NCBI RefSeq assembly: GCF_040580765.1
Contig: NZ_CP158687.1
Location: 1,178,001 to 1,242,000 of the forward strand
DNA from: Lentibacter algarum
Lineage (GTDB): Bacteria > Pseudomonadota > Alphaproteobacteria > Rhodobacterales > Rhodobacteraceae
Length of the DNA stretch: 64,000 bases
Direction: 5' to 3'
Made by a program: the position numbers and the translations under genes. The notes below the pieces were generated by a model, which saw only the letters and a list, made by a program, of their open reading frames with translations, was not told the DNA's origin and made no database searches. This document shows, piece after piece, positions 27,298 to 36,007 of this stretch; positions within the stretch are counted from its first letter, which is position 1; each line of letters opens with the position of its first letter.

Positions 27298-29061
27298 ATG
27301 AGCCTCATTGCTGACCCATCTTCCGACGAGCGCCCGCGCACCACAAGTTGGCGCTTGAGAGCGGTTTTTGTCGGGCTTTTGGTGTTGGCAGTTGCGACTA
27401 TTTCGGTGACGAACCGTCTTTTGACAGAGCGTTTCACCGAAAACACCCGCAACCGTGCCGAGCTCAGGCTGACGCTTTATTCGGGCAACTTGATCTCGGA
27501 GCTGAAGCGCAACTCGATTGTGCCGCAGCTTTTGAGCCGCGACCCTGCTTTGATCGGGGCTCTGAATTCAGGTGATTTTAGTCAATCTACTCAGCGGCTT
27601 ATTTCTTTTGTCGAAGAGATTGGCGCGGCCTCATTGATCTTGCTGGATGCGAGCGGGCGGACTGTGGCGGCGACGGACCGTGCGCGGCTGGGTGAGCCAC
27701 ATCGTGAGCACAGCTATTTTATCGAAGCGCTGCGCTCGCCCAACACAATCTTTGCGACTGTGCCGCGCGAGAGCGGGGGCTATCGTTTTGTGTATGCGCG
27801 CCGTGTGACGAGCCAGAGCGAGACCATCGGTGTGATTGTTGTCGAGGTTGATCTGGCCAAATTTGAGCGGGCTTGGGCTGGCATTTCGGACGCTGTTCTT
27901 GTGACCAACAGCGAGGGCACGATTGTTCTTGCGACAGAGCCGCGCTGGCGGGGCTTGATGGAAGATGAGGCGCTTGGGCGCGAGTCGGCGGACAGCGCTA
28001 TTGAGCGCGCGATCCGAGCCACGCAGAACTGGACCTCTTTGCCGCCCGACGCCTATGTGCAGGGCGAGGCTGTGATGCGCAAGGAGATGCGTGTTGCGTT
28101 TCGCGGCTGGAAGATGGCGTCGTTCACAACCTATGCAAGCGTGCGCGAGCGGGTGAATGGGGTTCTGGCGCTCGAGATTATGGTTTTCGCCATTTTGCTT
28201 TCGTTGGTGTTTTATCTCCTCAGCCGTAAGTCAGCATTGCGCATGGCCTTGTTTCAACGGGAGTCGGCGGAGCTTCGCCAACTTAACGCGCGCTTGCAGC
28301 GGGAAATCGCCGAGCGTGAGAAGATGCAAGGCGCGCTGAGAACCGCTGAGCAGAGCCTCGCTCAAAGCTCCAAGCTGGCCGCTTTGGGGGAGATGTCTGC
28401 GGCGGTGAGTCATGAGCTGAACCAGCCTTTGGCGGCGATGAAAACCTATTTGGCGGGCTCGCGGCTTTTGTTGCAGCGGAACCGCCCTGATGAAGCGCTG
28501 TCTTCATTTCATCGTATTGATGATTTGATCGAGCGGATGGGCGCGATCACGAAGCAGCTTAAGAGCTATGCGCGCAAGGGACAGGACGAGCTTAGCCCAA
28601 TAAACATGGGGGATGCGCTCACATCTGCTTTGTCGATGATGGAGCCGCAACTGAAGCGGCGGCATGTTAAGATCGACCGCGTTTTGCCCAAATGGCCAGT
28701 GATGGTTATGGGGGATCGGGTGCGCATCGAGCAGGTTATGGTGAACCTCATTCGCAATGCTCTGGACGCAACCAAGCTGGTGCAGGAGCCTGAGATCGAG
28801 CTGATGCTGACTGCAGGAGAAACGGCAACGCTTTCTGTGCGCGACAATGGCCCTGGAATCGAAGATCTGGATGCGCTTTTTGAGCCGTTTTACACAACCA
28901 AACAGCCCGGCGAGGGCGTGGGTCTGGGGCTTGCTATTTCATCGGGGATCGTGAACGACCTTGGTGGACGGCTGACCGCGCGCAATGCAATGGCGGGGGG
29001 GGCTGTTTTTGAAATGCAACTTCCTATCTTGGAAGGCAGCAGCTCTGAAGCTGCAGAGTAA
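27298..29061 (+). CDS. dctB: DctB-like sensor histidine kinase
   Basis: A 587-residue membrane sensor. One membrane helix lies at about 20-40 and another at about 286-308, enclosing a periplasmic sensing region of roughly 245 residues (double-Cache/PAS-like). A coiled coil (315-355) leads to the phosphoacceptor His372 in SAAVSHELNQPLAAMK, then the HATPase domain with N box NLIRNALDA, G1 DNGPGI and GVGLGLAIS. Homologues sense C4-dicarboxylates, but no dct transporter is adjacent, so the ligand is inferred. Divides 14-17 bp from its response regulator gene. Confidence 0.85.
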   Translation: MSLIADPSSDERPRTTSWRLRAVFVGLLVLAVATISVTNRLLTERFTENTRNRAELRLTLYSGNLISELKRNSIVPQLLSRDPALIGALNSGDFSQSTQRLISFVEEIGAASLILLDASGRTVAATDRARLGEPHREHSYFIEALRSPNTIFATVPRESGGYRFVYARRVTSQSETIGVIVVEVDLAKFERAWAGISDAVLVTNSEGTIVLATEPRWRGLMEDEALGRESADSAIERAIRATQNWTSLPPDAYVQGEAVMRKEMRVAFRGWKMASFTTYASVRERVNGVLALEIMVFAILLSLVFYLLSRKSALRMALFQRESAELRQLNARLQREIAEREKMQGALRTAEQSLAQSSKLAALGEMSAAVSHELNQPLAAMKTYLAGSRLLLQRNRPDEALSSFHRIDDLIERMGAITKQLKSYARKGQDELSPINMGDALTSALSMMEPQLKRRHVKIDRVLPKWPVMVMGDRVRIEQVMVNLIRNALDATKLVQEPEIELMLTAGETATLSVRDNGPGIEDLDALFEPFYTTKQPGEGVGLGLAISSGIVNDLGGRLTARNAMAGGAVFEMQLPILEGSSSEAAE

Positions 29062-29078
29062 CGAAAGAGAGACGAGTG

Positions 29079-30416
29079 ATGGCTAAGGCTATGAAGATTG
29101 CGATTGTGGATGACGAGCAGGACATGCGCCAGTCCATCAGCCAGTGGCTCGCACTTTCGGGCTATGACACCCAGACCTTTCCGAGCGCGGAAGACGCGCT
29201 CAAGGAGCTGGGCGCGGATTATCCAGGGATTGTGATCTCTGACATCAAAATGCCCGGCATGGACGGGATGCAGTTTCTCAAAAAGCTGATGGGGGCGGAC
29301 AGTGCTTTGCCTGTGATCATGATCACAGGGCACGGCGATGTGCCGATGGCAGTCGAGGCGATGCGCGTGGGCGCGTTTGATTTTCTAGAAAAGCCGTTCA
29401 ACCCTGACCGTATGACAGAGCTGGCCAAGAAGGCTGCCAACGCGCGGCGTCTGACGCTTGATAACCGCGCTTTGCGCCGCGAGTTGTCAGAGGGCGGGCA
29501 ACTGATGAAGAAGCTGATCGGCGCCAGCCCGATTATGGCGCGGCTCAAGGAAGATATCCTCGATCTGGGGCAGGCTGACGGCCATGTCCTGATTGATGGC
29601 GAGACGGGCACAGGCAAGACACTTGTGGCACATGCTTTGCACGCGGTTGGTGCGCGTGCTGGTAAGAAATTTGTGTTGGTGAGCTGTTCGGCTTTGGAAG
29701 AAGAAGCGCTGGTGAAGCGGCTCTTTGGCCCGATGCAGCCCGAAGACAGCCGCCTGCCTGCTGTGGAAGAGGCGCGCGGGGGCACGCTTGTGCTTGAAGA
29801 CATAGAGACGCTTCCTGACGCTGTTCAGGCGCGCTTGCTGAGCTTTATGAACGAGGAGGGCAATCCGCCTGAAACGCGGATAGTGGCGATCTCAAACTTG
29901 CAAGAGCAGAACCGCACCGTCGAGGACGCGCTGCGCGCGGATCTGTTTTATCGTTTGGCAGCGCTGCGCATCACTGTGCCGCCTTTGCGCCAGCGTGGCG
30001 AAGATATCCTGACGCTGTTCACGCGGCTTTCGGACGAGTTTGCCGAGGAATACGGCTGCGATGCGCCCAAGGTGAGCGCGCAGGAAGCGGCGCAACTTTT
30101 GCAAGCGCCTTGGCCCGGAAACGTGCGCCAGCTGATCAATATTGCCGAGCGAGCTGTGCTTCAGTCGCGGCGCGGGGCAGGGACAATCACCTCGCTTTTG
30201 ATGGCGGATCACGACGAGATGCAGCCTGTGATGACGACCGAGGGCAAGCCGCTCAAGGAATATGTAGAAGCCTTCGAGCGGATGCTCATCGACAATACGA
30301 TGCGCCGCCACAAAGGCTCGATTGCCGCTGTGATGGACGAGCTTTGCCTGCCGCGCCGCACACTGAATGAGAAGATGGCGAAATATGCGCTGCAACGCTC
30401 TGATTATTTAAGCTAG
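29079..30416 (+). CDS. dctD: DctD-like response regulator with AAA+ domain lacking the GAFTGA loop
   Basis: A 445-residue NtrC-family regulator: receiver with VDDE and phosphoacceptor Asp in ISDIKMPGMDG (about 55), AAA+ domain, and a C-terminal Fis-type helix-turn-helix (HKGSIAAVMDELCLPRRTL). Walker A is intact (GETGTGKT). The sigma-54 contact loop GAFTGA is missing: LFG is followed by about 17 residues, not about 24, before GGTL. The Walker B acid pair reads LED where the norm is LDE. The R fingers (ADLFYRLAALRITVPPLRQR) remain. It probably does not activate sigma-54 promoters in the usual way. The ATG at 29079 is preferred over the adjacent GTG. Confidence 0.85.
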   Translation: MAKAMKIAIVDDEQDMRQSISQWLALSGYDTQTFPSAEDALKELGADYPGIVISDIKMPGMDGMQFLKKLMGADSALPVIMITGHGDVPMAVEAMRVGAFDFLEKPFNPDRMTELAKKAANARRLTLDNRALRRELSEGGQLMKKLIGASPIMARLKEDILDLGQADGHVLIDGETGTGKTLVAHALHAVGARAGKKFVLVSCSALEEEALVKRLFGPMQPEDSRLPAVEEARGGTLVLEDIETLPDAVQARLLSFMNEEGNPPETRIVAISNLQEQNRTVEDALRADLFYRLAALRITVPPLRQRGEDILTLFTRLSDEFAEEYGCDAPKVSAQEAAQLLQAPWPGNVRQLINIAERAVLQSRRGAGTITSLLMADHDEMQPVMTTEGKPLKEYVEAFERMLIDNTMRRHKGSIAAVMDELCLPRRTLNEKMAKYALQRSDYLS

Positions 30417-30814
30417 GCAACTTGGCTTTGGTGCGGCTTGGCGTCGATTAGCCATTGTATTTTGGCGCTGTCTGCCCTTAAGTAGAAATGCAGAGCTGCG
30501 ATTTTAGCGCTCTGAGGAGTTTATCTGCTTCGGATGCCGCGCCACGCGCGTTCCCCAGCAGGATGAATTGGCCCAGAAATTGGCCAAACGGACCGGCGGG
30601 CCTTTGTGTCTGCCAATGAATGGGCACTTTGGCTTGCGCAAGCAGCACTGTGTCGGAGAAGAAACGCGATGAAGCGCGCTAAAGTATTGAGTTCGAGAGC
30701 AGAGGGCGCAAGCGCCCCTCTTGAACGCGCGTCTGACATCGCCCGAAATAGACACGTTTTGAAACCTGTGGCTCTGAGAAGAGTTTGCGGGGATTTTGCG
30801 TGCAAATGGACTTC
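30417..30814 (+). other. Gene-free leader region upstream of rne
   Basis: About 400 bases without a supportable gene. A stable hairpin (GAGGGCGCAAGCGCCCCTC, 30702-30720) lies about 95 bp before the RNase E start. Long structured leaders allow RNase E to regulate its own mRNA in other bacteria; that this one does so is an inference. No known RNA family was recognised. Confidence 0.4.
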
Positions 30815-33568
30815 ATGGCTAAGAAAATGCTTATCGACGCCACCCACGCAGAGGAAACTCGCGTTGTTGTGGTTGATGGAAACAAAGTTGAGGAATTTGA
30901 CTTTGAAACCGAGAACCGCCGGCAGCTTGCTGGCAATATCTATCTCGCAAAGGTAACACGGGTCGAACCGTCACTTCAGGCGGCTTTCGTTGACTATGGC
31001 GGAAACCGCCATGGTTTCCTCGCGTTTAACGAGATTCACCCAGATTACTATCAGATCCCTGTCGCGGACCGCGAAGCTCTGATGGAAGAAGAGCGCGCCT
31101 ATGTGGAAGCACAGCGCGCTCGTGACGAGGATGATGAGGACAAGCCTAAGCGTGGCCGCTCCTCACGCTCGCGCGCTGCGCGTGCCAAAACAGATGACGC
31201 AGTGGAAACACGCGAAGTTGAGGGCGACGTTTCTGGTATGGAGACGATCGACCTTGGCGACAGCGAGGGCGATGACACAGCTGAAGGGCTTTCGCCCATG
31301 GAGCTTGTCGGTGAAACACCCGTTGAAGAACCAAGCGAAGACGAGGCCGAGGCTGTAGATGCGCAGGCTGATACAGAAGAAGCTGAAGCTCTTGACGCTG
31401 AGGCTGATGCCGATGTGGACGCCGAAGACGAGGCTCCTAAGAGCCGTTCGCGCCGTGGCAAGAAAGACGCCGTGGAAAAGGACGAGAGCATCGAGTCTGT
31501 GGCCGATGAGGACGAAGAAGAAGACATTCGTCCAGTCCGCAAGCCACGCCCACGTCGTTACAAAATTCAAGAAGTGATCAAAGTGCGCCAGATTATGCTG
31601 GTGCAAGTGGTTAAAGAAGAGCGCGGCAACAAAGGCGCGGCACTCACAACTTACCTTAGCCTTGCTGGGCGCTATTGCGTTTTGATGCCAAACACGGCCC
31701 GTGGTGGCGGCATTTCGCGCAAGATCACAAACCCCGCTGACCGCAAGAAACTCAAAGAAATTGCGACCGAGATCGAAGTGCCCAAGGGCGCAGGTCTGAT
31801 TGTGCGTACGGCTGGTGCCAAGCGCACGAAGACCGAAATCAAGCGCGACTATGAGTATTTGCAACGCTTGTGGGAGCAGATTCGCGAGCTGACGCTCAAA
31901 TCAACTGCGCCTGCAAAGATCTATGAAGAGGGTGACCTCATCAAACGCTCGATCCGTGACCTTTACAGCCGCGAGATTGACGAAGTTTTGGTCGAAGGCG
32001 AGCGCGGATATCGTATTGCCAAAGACTTTATGAAGATGATCATGCCGTCGCACTCAAAGAATGTGCAGCGCTATGAAGACAATCTTCCCTTGTTTGCACG
32101 CTTCCAAGTCGAGAGTTATCTGGCAGGGATGTTTAACCCCACGGTTCAGCTCAAGTCGGGCGGCTATATCGTGATTGGTGTCACTGAAGCGCTTGTGGCT
32201 GTGGATGTGAACTCCGGCCGTGCGACAAAAGAGGGCAGCATCGAAGAGACGGCCCTAAAGACCAACCTTGAAGCGGCTGACGAGGTGGCACGCCAGCTGC
32301 GTCTGCGTGACTTGGCCGGTCTGATCGTGATCGACTTTATCGACATGGATGAGCGGCGCAACAATGCGTCCGTTGAAAAGCGGATGAAAGACAGGCTCAA
32401 GTCTGACCGTGCACGTATTCAGGTTGGTCGTATTTCGGGCTTTGGCCTGATGGAAATGAGCCGCCAGCGTTTGCGCCCCGGTATGATCGAAGCCACAACG
32501 CAGCCGTGTTCGACCTGTCATGGCACGGGCCTGATCCGCTCGGATGACAACCTTGCGCTAAGCGTTTTGCGTCAGATCGAGGAAGAGGGCACACGCCGCC
32601 GTTCGCGGGAAGTTTTGGTGAAATGCCCTGTCGGGATTGCAAACTTCTTGATGAACCAGAAGCGTGAGCATGTGGCGCAGATTGAAGCGCGCTACGGCAT
32701 GTCTGTGCGGATCGAGGGTGACCCATCACTGATTAGCCCTGACTTTACGCTCGAGAAGTTCAAGACCGCGACGCGCGTTGTGAAAGAAGTGGCTTCGACA
32801 GCTATTTCGGCTACGGCAGCTTTGATGGACGATATTGACTCTGAAGAGCCAGACGAGATCGACGAGGTCACAACAGAGGCGACTGAAGAGACCGCTGAGA
32901 CAAATGGCGAGGACAAGCCTAAGAAGCGCCGTCGTCGTCGGCGTCGTCGGGGCAAAGGCAATGGCGGCGACGCCAATGGCGAGTCTGGGTCTGGCGAAAA
33001 CGGCAATGGCAATGGTGCAGCGGCGCAAGACGCAGCTGAAGAAGCTGGCGCTGTAGAAGCCGCTGCCGAGGCGGTAGAGGCTGCACCTGCTGAAGCAGAA
33101 GAAGCCGAAGCGCCGAAGAAAAAGACTGTGAGCCGCTCACGCAAGAAGAAAGAGGATACTCCAGCTGAGGCCAAGCCTGCGACAGCAGCAAAGGCGGATG
33201 CGGCGGAGGCTGTGGAAACAGCTGAGACCGAGGAGAAGCCCAAGAAAGCCACACGCAAGCCATCGACGCGGGCGAAGAAGCCCAAGGCAGATGAGGCGGA
33301 GGCTGGTGTTGAAGCTGCGGCAGACGACAAAGCGGCTGCCAAGCCAAAGACCACGCGTTCGCGGGCAAAGAAAAAGCCTGTTGAGACGGATGAGGCGGCC
33401 CCAGTGGTGGCAGCTGAGCCTGTTGCAGAGGTGACACCTGCGCCTGTTGTAGAGGTTGCTGTTGTGCCTGAAGCTGTGACGGCTCCTGAGCCAGCACCTG
33501 CGCCTGAGGTTAAGGATGACACGCCGCCTAAGCCGAAAAAGCGTGGTTGGTGGTCGCTGGGGGGCTAA
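30815..33568 (+). CDS. rne: Ribonuclease E
   Basis: A 917-residue endoribonuclease central to mRNA decay and rRNA/tRNA processing. The S1 domain (from MAKKMLIDATHAEETRVVV) is split by a long acidic insertion at about residues 100-248, a feature known in alphaproteobacterial RNase E. The DNase I-like catalytic core has VDVNSGRATKEG and VIDFIDMDERRN, and the Zn-link is CSTC at about 565-568. The C-terminal third is low-complexity, Ala/Glu/Lys-rich with an Arg-rich patch (KKRRRRRRRRG) for RNA binding and degradosome contacts. The ATG at 30815 matches the family start; the frame extends ten codons upstream. Confidence 0.96.
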   Translation: MAKKMLIDATHAEETRVVVVDGNKVEEFDFETENRRQLAGNIYLAKVTRVEPSLQAAFVDYGGNRHGFLAFNEIHPDYYQIPVADREALMEEERAYVEAQRARDEDDEDKPKRGRSSRSRAARAKTDDAVETREVEGDVSGMETIDLGDSEGDDTAEGLSPMELVGETPVEEPSEDEAEAVDAQADTEEAEALDAEADADVDAEDEAPKSRSRRGKKDAVEKDESIESVADEDEEEDIRPVRKPRPRRYKIQEVIKVRQIMLVQVVKEERGNKGAALTTYLSLAGRYCVLMPNTARGGGISRKITNPADRKKLKEIATEIEVPKGAGLIVRTAGAKRTKTEIKRDYEYLQRLWEQIRELTLKSTAPAKIYEEGDLIKRSIRDLYSREIDEVLVEGERGYRIAKDFMKMIMPSHSKNVQRYEDNLPLFARFQVESYLAGMFNPTVQLKSGGYIVIGVTEALVAVDVNSGRATKEGSIEETALKTNLEAADEVARQLRLRDLAGLIVIDFIDMDERRNNASVEKRMKDRLKSDRARIQVGRISGFGLMEMSRQRLRPGMIEATTQPCSTCHGTGLIRSDDNLALSVLRQIEEEGTRRRSREVLVKCPVGIANFLMNQKREHVAQIEARYGMSVRIEGDPSLISPDFTLEKFKTATRVVKEVASTAISATAALMDDIDSEEPDEIDEVTTEATEETAETNGEDKPKKRRRRRRRRGKGNGGDANGESGSGENGNGNGAAAQDAAEEAGAVEAAAEAVEAAPAEAEEAEAPKKKTVSRSRKKKEDTPAEAKPATAAKADAAEAVETAETEEKPKKATRKPSTRAKKPKADEAEAGVEAAADDKAAAKPKTTRSRAKKKPVETDEAAPVVAAEPVAEVTPAPVVEVAVVPEAVTAPEPAPAPEVKDDTPPKPKKRGWWSLGG

Positions 33569-33591
33569 GCCCTTCTTACAGAGAAACGATA

Positions 33592-33623
33592 AAAAGCCGC
33601 GCCTTCGGGCGCGGTTTTCTTTT
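33592..33623. terminator. Bidirectional terminator between rne and the TusA-like gene
   Basis: The stem AAAAGCCGCGCC/GGGCGCGGTTTT with a short TTC-type loop is flanked by A and T tracts and serves both convergent genes. Confidence 0.85.
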
Positions 33624-33632
33624 GTGCAGGGC

Positions 33633-33854
33633 TTAAGCTTTTTGAACGGTGTAACGCGTTGCGCCGTCTGCTTCTTCTGTGCTCAGAAGACTATGGCCCG
33701 CTTCGGCGCAGAAGTGCGGCACATCTATCACCGCCGCGGGATCATCTGCGATGAGTGTGATGGTGTCACCTGAGGCAAGCGCGCGCATCCGCTTGCGCAG
33801 GCGCAAGACGGGCAGGGGGCAGAGAAGGCCGAGGGCATCAACTGTTTCGCTCAT
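33633..33854 (-). CDS. TusA/SirA-like sulfurtransferase
   Basis: A 73-residue protein with the CPxP motif (GLLCPLPVLRLRK, Cys at about residue 12) of the TusA family, which relays persulfide sulfur for tRNA thiolation, molybdenum cofactor or other sulfur metabolism. The start MSETVDAL is chosen over a 12-codon upstream extension. It is convergent with rne. The exact sulfur pathway is unknown. Confidence 0.85.
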   Translation of the reverse strand: MSETVDALGLLCPLPVLRLRKRMRALASGDTITLIADDPAAVIDVPHFCAEAGHSLLSTEEADGATRYTVQKA

Positions 33855-33947
33855 GCGCCAGAGGTATTGCGAATGTTTCAGTCTGTCCACAGACTTGTGA
33901 CAGAAAGTGCCAATGACGCGGCCTGCGCGATGCGCTAAGGCTGTTTC

Positions 33948-34697
33948 ATGTTTGGAATCGAAATTATAGATGCGGGGCTGCTCCCTGCGATGATCGTGGC
34001 GCTGATGGCGGGGCTCGTCTCGTTTCTCAGCCCATGCGTCTTGCCGATTGTGCCGCCCTATCTGGCGTATATGTCTGGGGTGTCTGTCTCTGATCTGAAC
34101 CGCAAGGAAGGTCCGCGCAGCGCTGTTGTGCCTGCGCTTTTCTTTGTGCTGGGGTTGTCCACCGTGTTTTTGCTGCTTGGTTTTGCGGCCTCAGCGCTTG
34201 GTAAGGTTTTACTCTCTTATAGCGATATGTTTTCGACAGTGGCTGGGATCATTGTGATGATCTTCGGGGCGCATTTTATCGGGATTTATCGCATCGGCTT
34301 TCTGGACCGCGAGGCGCGGCTTGATGTGGGGGATCAAGGCGGAAGCTCTATGGGAGCTTATGTGCTTGGACTGGCGTTTGCCTTTGGCTGGACACCGTGC
34401 ATCGGGCCGCAGCTTGGCGCGATCCTGTCGCTGGCCGCAAGCGAGGCAAGTATCGCCAAGGGACTTGTACTGCTTGGAATCTATGCAATTGGTCTTGGTA
34501 TTCCGTTTATTCTGGTCGCAATGTATTTGCCGCGGCTTGGCGGCGTGATGGGCTGGATGAAGGCACATATGGAGCAGATCGAGCGGGTCATGGGGCTTTT
34601 GCTTTGGACCGTCGGTCTGCTGATGCTGACGGGGGGCTTTTCGGACTTCTCTTATTGGCTGCTTGAAACCTTCCCTGCACTGGCAAAGCTTGGCTAA
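33948..34697 (+). CDS. ccdA: Cytochrome c biogenesis protein CcdA
   Basis: A 249-residue inner membrane protein with about six helices in two repeats. Each repeat has the CP motif that carries the redox Cys: FLSPCVLPIVPPY and GWTPCIGPQLGAI. CcdA moves reductant from cytosolic thioredoxin to the periplasm for haem attachment to c-type cytochromes. No Dsb-like partner gene is adjacent. Confidence 0.95.
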   Translation: MFGIEIIDAGLLPAMIVALMAGLVSFLSPCVLPIVPPYLAYMSGVSVSDLNRKEGPRSAVVPALFFVLGLSTVFLLLGFAASALGKVLLSYSDMFSTVAGIIVMIFGAHFIGIYRIGFLDREARLDVGDQGGSSMGAYVLGLAFAFGWTPCIGPQLGAILSLAASEASIAKGLVLLGIYAIGLGIPFILVAMYLPRLGGVMGWMKAHMEQIERVMGLLLWTVGLLMLTGGFSDFSYWLLETFPALAKLG

Positions 34698-34756
34698 AGG
34701 CTTTGGCCTTACTCTTGCCAAAAACCTGCGCTAGTGTTGCGCGCGAAGGGGTTGGC

Positions 34757-36007
34757 ATGAGCGGTAAGCCTGACAAAACAGAACAAGCGGTGCGCAGGCG
34801 GCGGGTGTTTTACATCCCCGGATATGACCCGATTCATCCACGCCGTTACCGCGAGCTTTACCGCAAAGAAGGCGCCGCGCAGGCGGTGGTTTCGGGCTAT
34901 GAAATTACGCTCAGCCCCAAGACGACCAAGGGCCCTTATGGTTGGCATGTGAGTGCAACTGTGGACGGGCAGGAGACGCAGACAGACGTCGAGGCGCTAG
35001 TCTGGTCTGATATTGTGCGGGACAGTATGAGCCACACGATACCTGCCACTTACGGCGCGATGCTGCGCACAGCTTGGGCCTATATCGGCTCGGGCGCGCT
35101 TTGGCGGCTCATGCGGCTCAGGAAGGGCCCTGTTATTGCGGCGCTTTATCCTGTGTTGATGCTGATTGTGCAGGCGCTTCTGGCGCTTGGGGCTGCATGG
35201 GGTGTGATGCGTGGTGTGAGCCTTCTGCTCGCCTTTGTTCCAGAGCTGGCTGGGCTTGGACCTTATGCTGGCCTTGTGCTTGGGCTTGGTGTGGCTTGGG
35301 GGCTTCTTGCTTGGTTTAAGAAGCAGGACGCCAAGTTTTTTGTCTACTATCTCATGCATGATTATTCCTATTCGGCGCGCCATATGGGCGCAAACCCGCC
35401 TGAACTTGAGGCGCGGATGGCTGAGTTTGGTGACGTTATTGCCGAGGCTTTGACGCAAGATTTTGATGAAGTCTTGGTGGTGGGGCATTCTTCGGGCGCG
35501 CATTTGGGGGTGTCGATTTTGGCCGATCTCATTCGCGCGGGACAGGTGCCCAAGGCGGGCCCAAAGCTTTCGTTTTTGTCGCTCGGGCAGGTTGTGCCTA
35601 TGGTGTCTTTCCTGCCAGATGCGTGGCGTTTGCGCGCTGATCTGGCCTATTTGAGCACACGCGAGGAGCTTGCTTGGGTGGATGTCACAGCGCCTGGAGA
35701 TGGCTGTGCCTTTGCGCTCTGTGATCCTGTCAAAGTGTCAGGGGTTGCGCCTGAGGGGCAGCGCTGGCCCTTGGTGATCTCGGCGGCGTTTACGCAGAGC
35801 CTCAGTGCCTCGCGCTGGAAAGAGCTGCGCTGGCGGTTTTTCAGGCTTCACTTCCAGTATCTCTGTGCTTTTGATCGGCCTCGCGACTATGACTATTTTC
35901 AGATCACGGCAGGGCCGCAGACTTTGGTTGAACGCTATGCTGGGCGGGGGGCCTCAAAGAGCCGTATAGAGACGCCCGTGAACAAATATACGAGTGTTGC
36001 GCCATGA
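34757..36007 (+). CDS. Membrane-associated alpha/beta-hydrolase-like protein
   Basis: A 416-residue protein starting MSGKPDKTEQAVRRRR; GAAGGGG precedes the ATG. It contains an N-terminal RVFYIPGYDPIHPRRYRELY block, two hydrophobic helices (about 128-150 and 165-190), and a nucleophile-elbow-like GHSSGAH at about 245-251, then DAWR and RPRDYDYF segments. This suggests a serine hydrolase, but the substrate is unknown and no full triad was mapped. It overlaps the P450 gene by four bases (ATGA), so the two are coupled. The upstream gap to ccdA is about 60 bp. Confidence 0.75.
   Translation: MSGKPDKTEQAVRRRRVFYIPGYDPIHPRRYRELYRKEGAAQAVVSGYEITLSPKTTKGPYGWHVSATVDGQETQTDVEALVWSDIVRDSMSHTIPATYGAMLRTAWAYIGSGALWRLMRLRKGPVIAALYPVLMLIVQALLALGAAWGVMRGVSLLLAFVPELAGLGPYAGLVLGLGVAWGLLAWFKKQDAKFFVYYLMHDYSYSARHMGANPPELEARMAEFGDVIAEALTQDFDEVLVVGHSSGAHLGVSILADLIRAGQVPKAGPKLSFLSLGQVVPMVSFLPDAWRLRADLAYLSTREELAWVDVTAPGDGCAFALCDPVKVSGVAPEGQRWPLVISAAFTQSLSASRWKELRWRFFRLHFQYLCAFDRPRDYDYFQITAGPQTLVERYAGRGASKSRIETPVNKYTSVAP

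Noticed and set aside
32692..33522. A 276-codon minus-strand frame rich in Ser, Ala and Val opposite the RNase E tail
   Set aside because: It mirrors the repetitive Ala/Glu-rich C-terminus of RNase E; low complexity, no motif.
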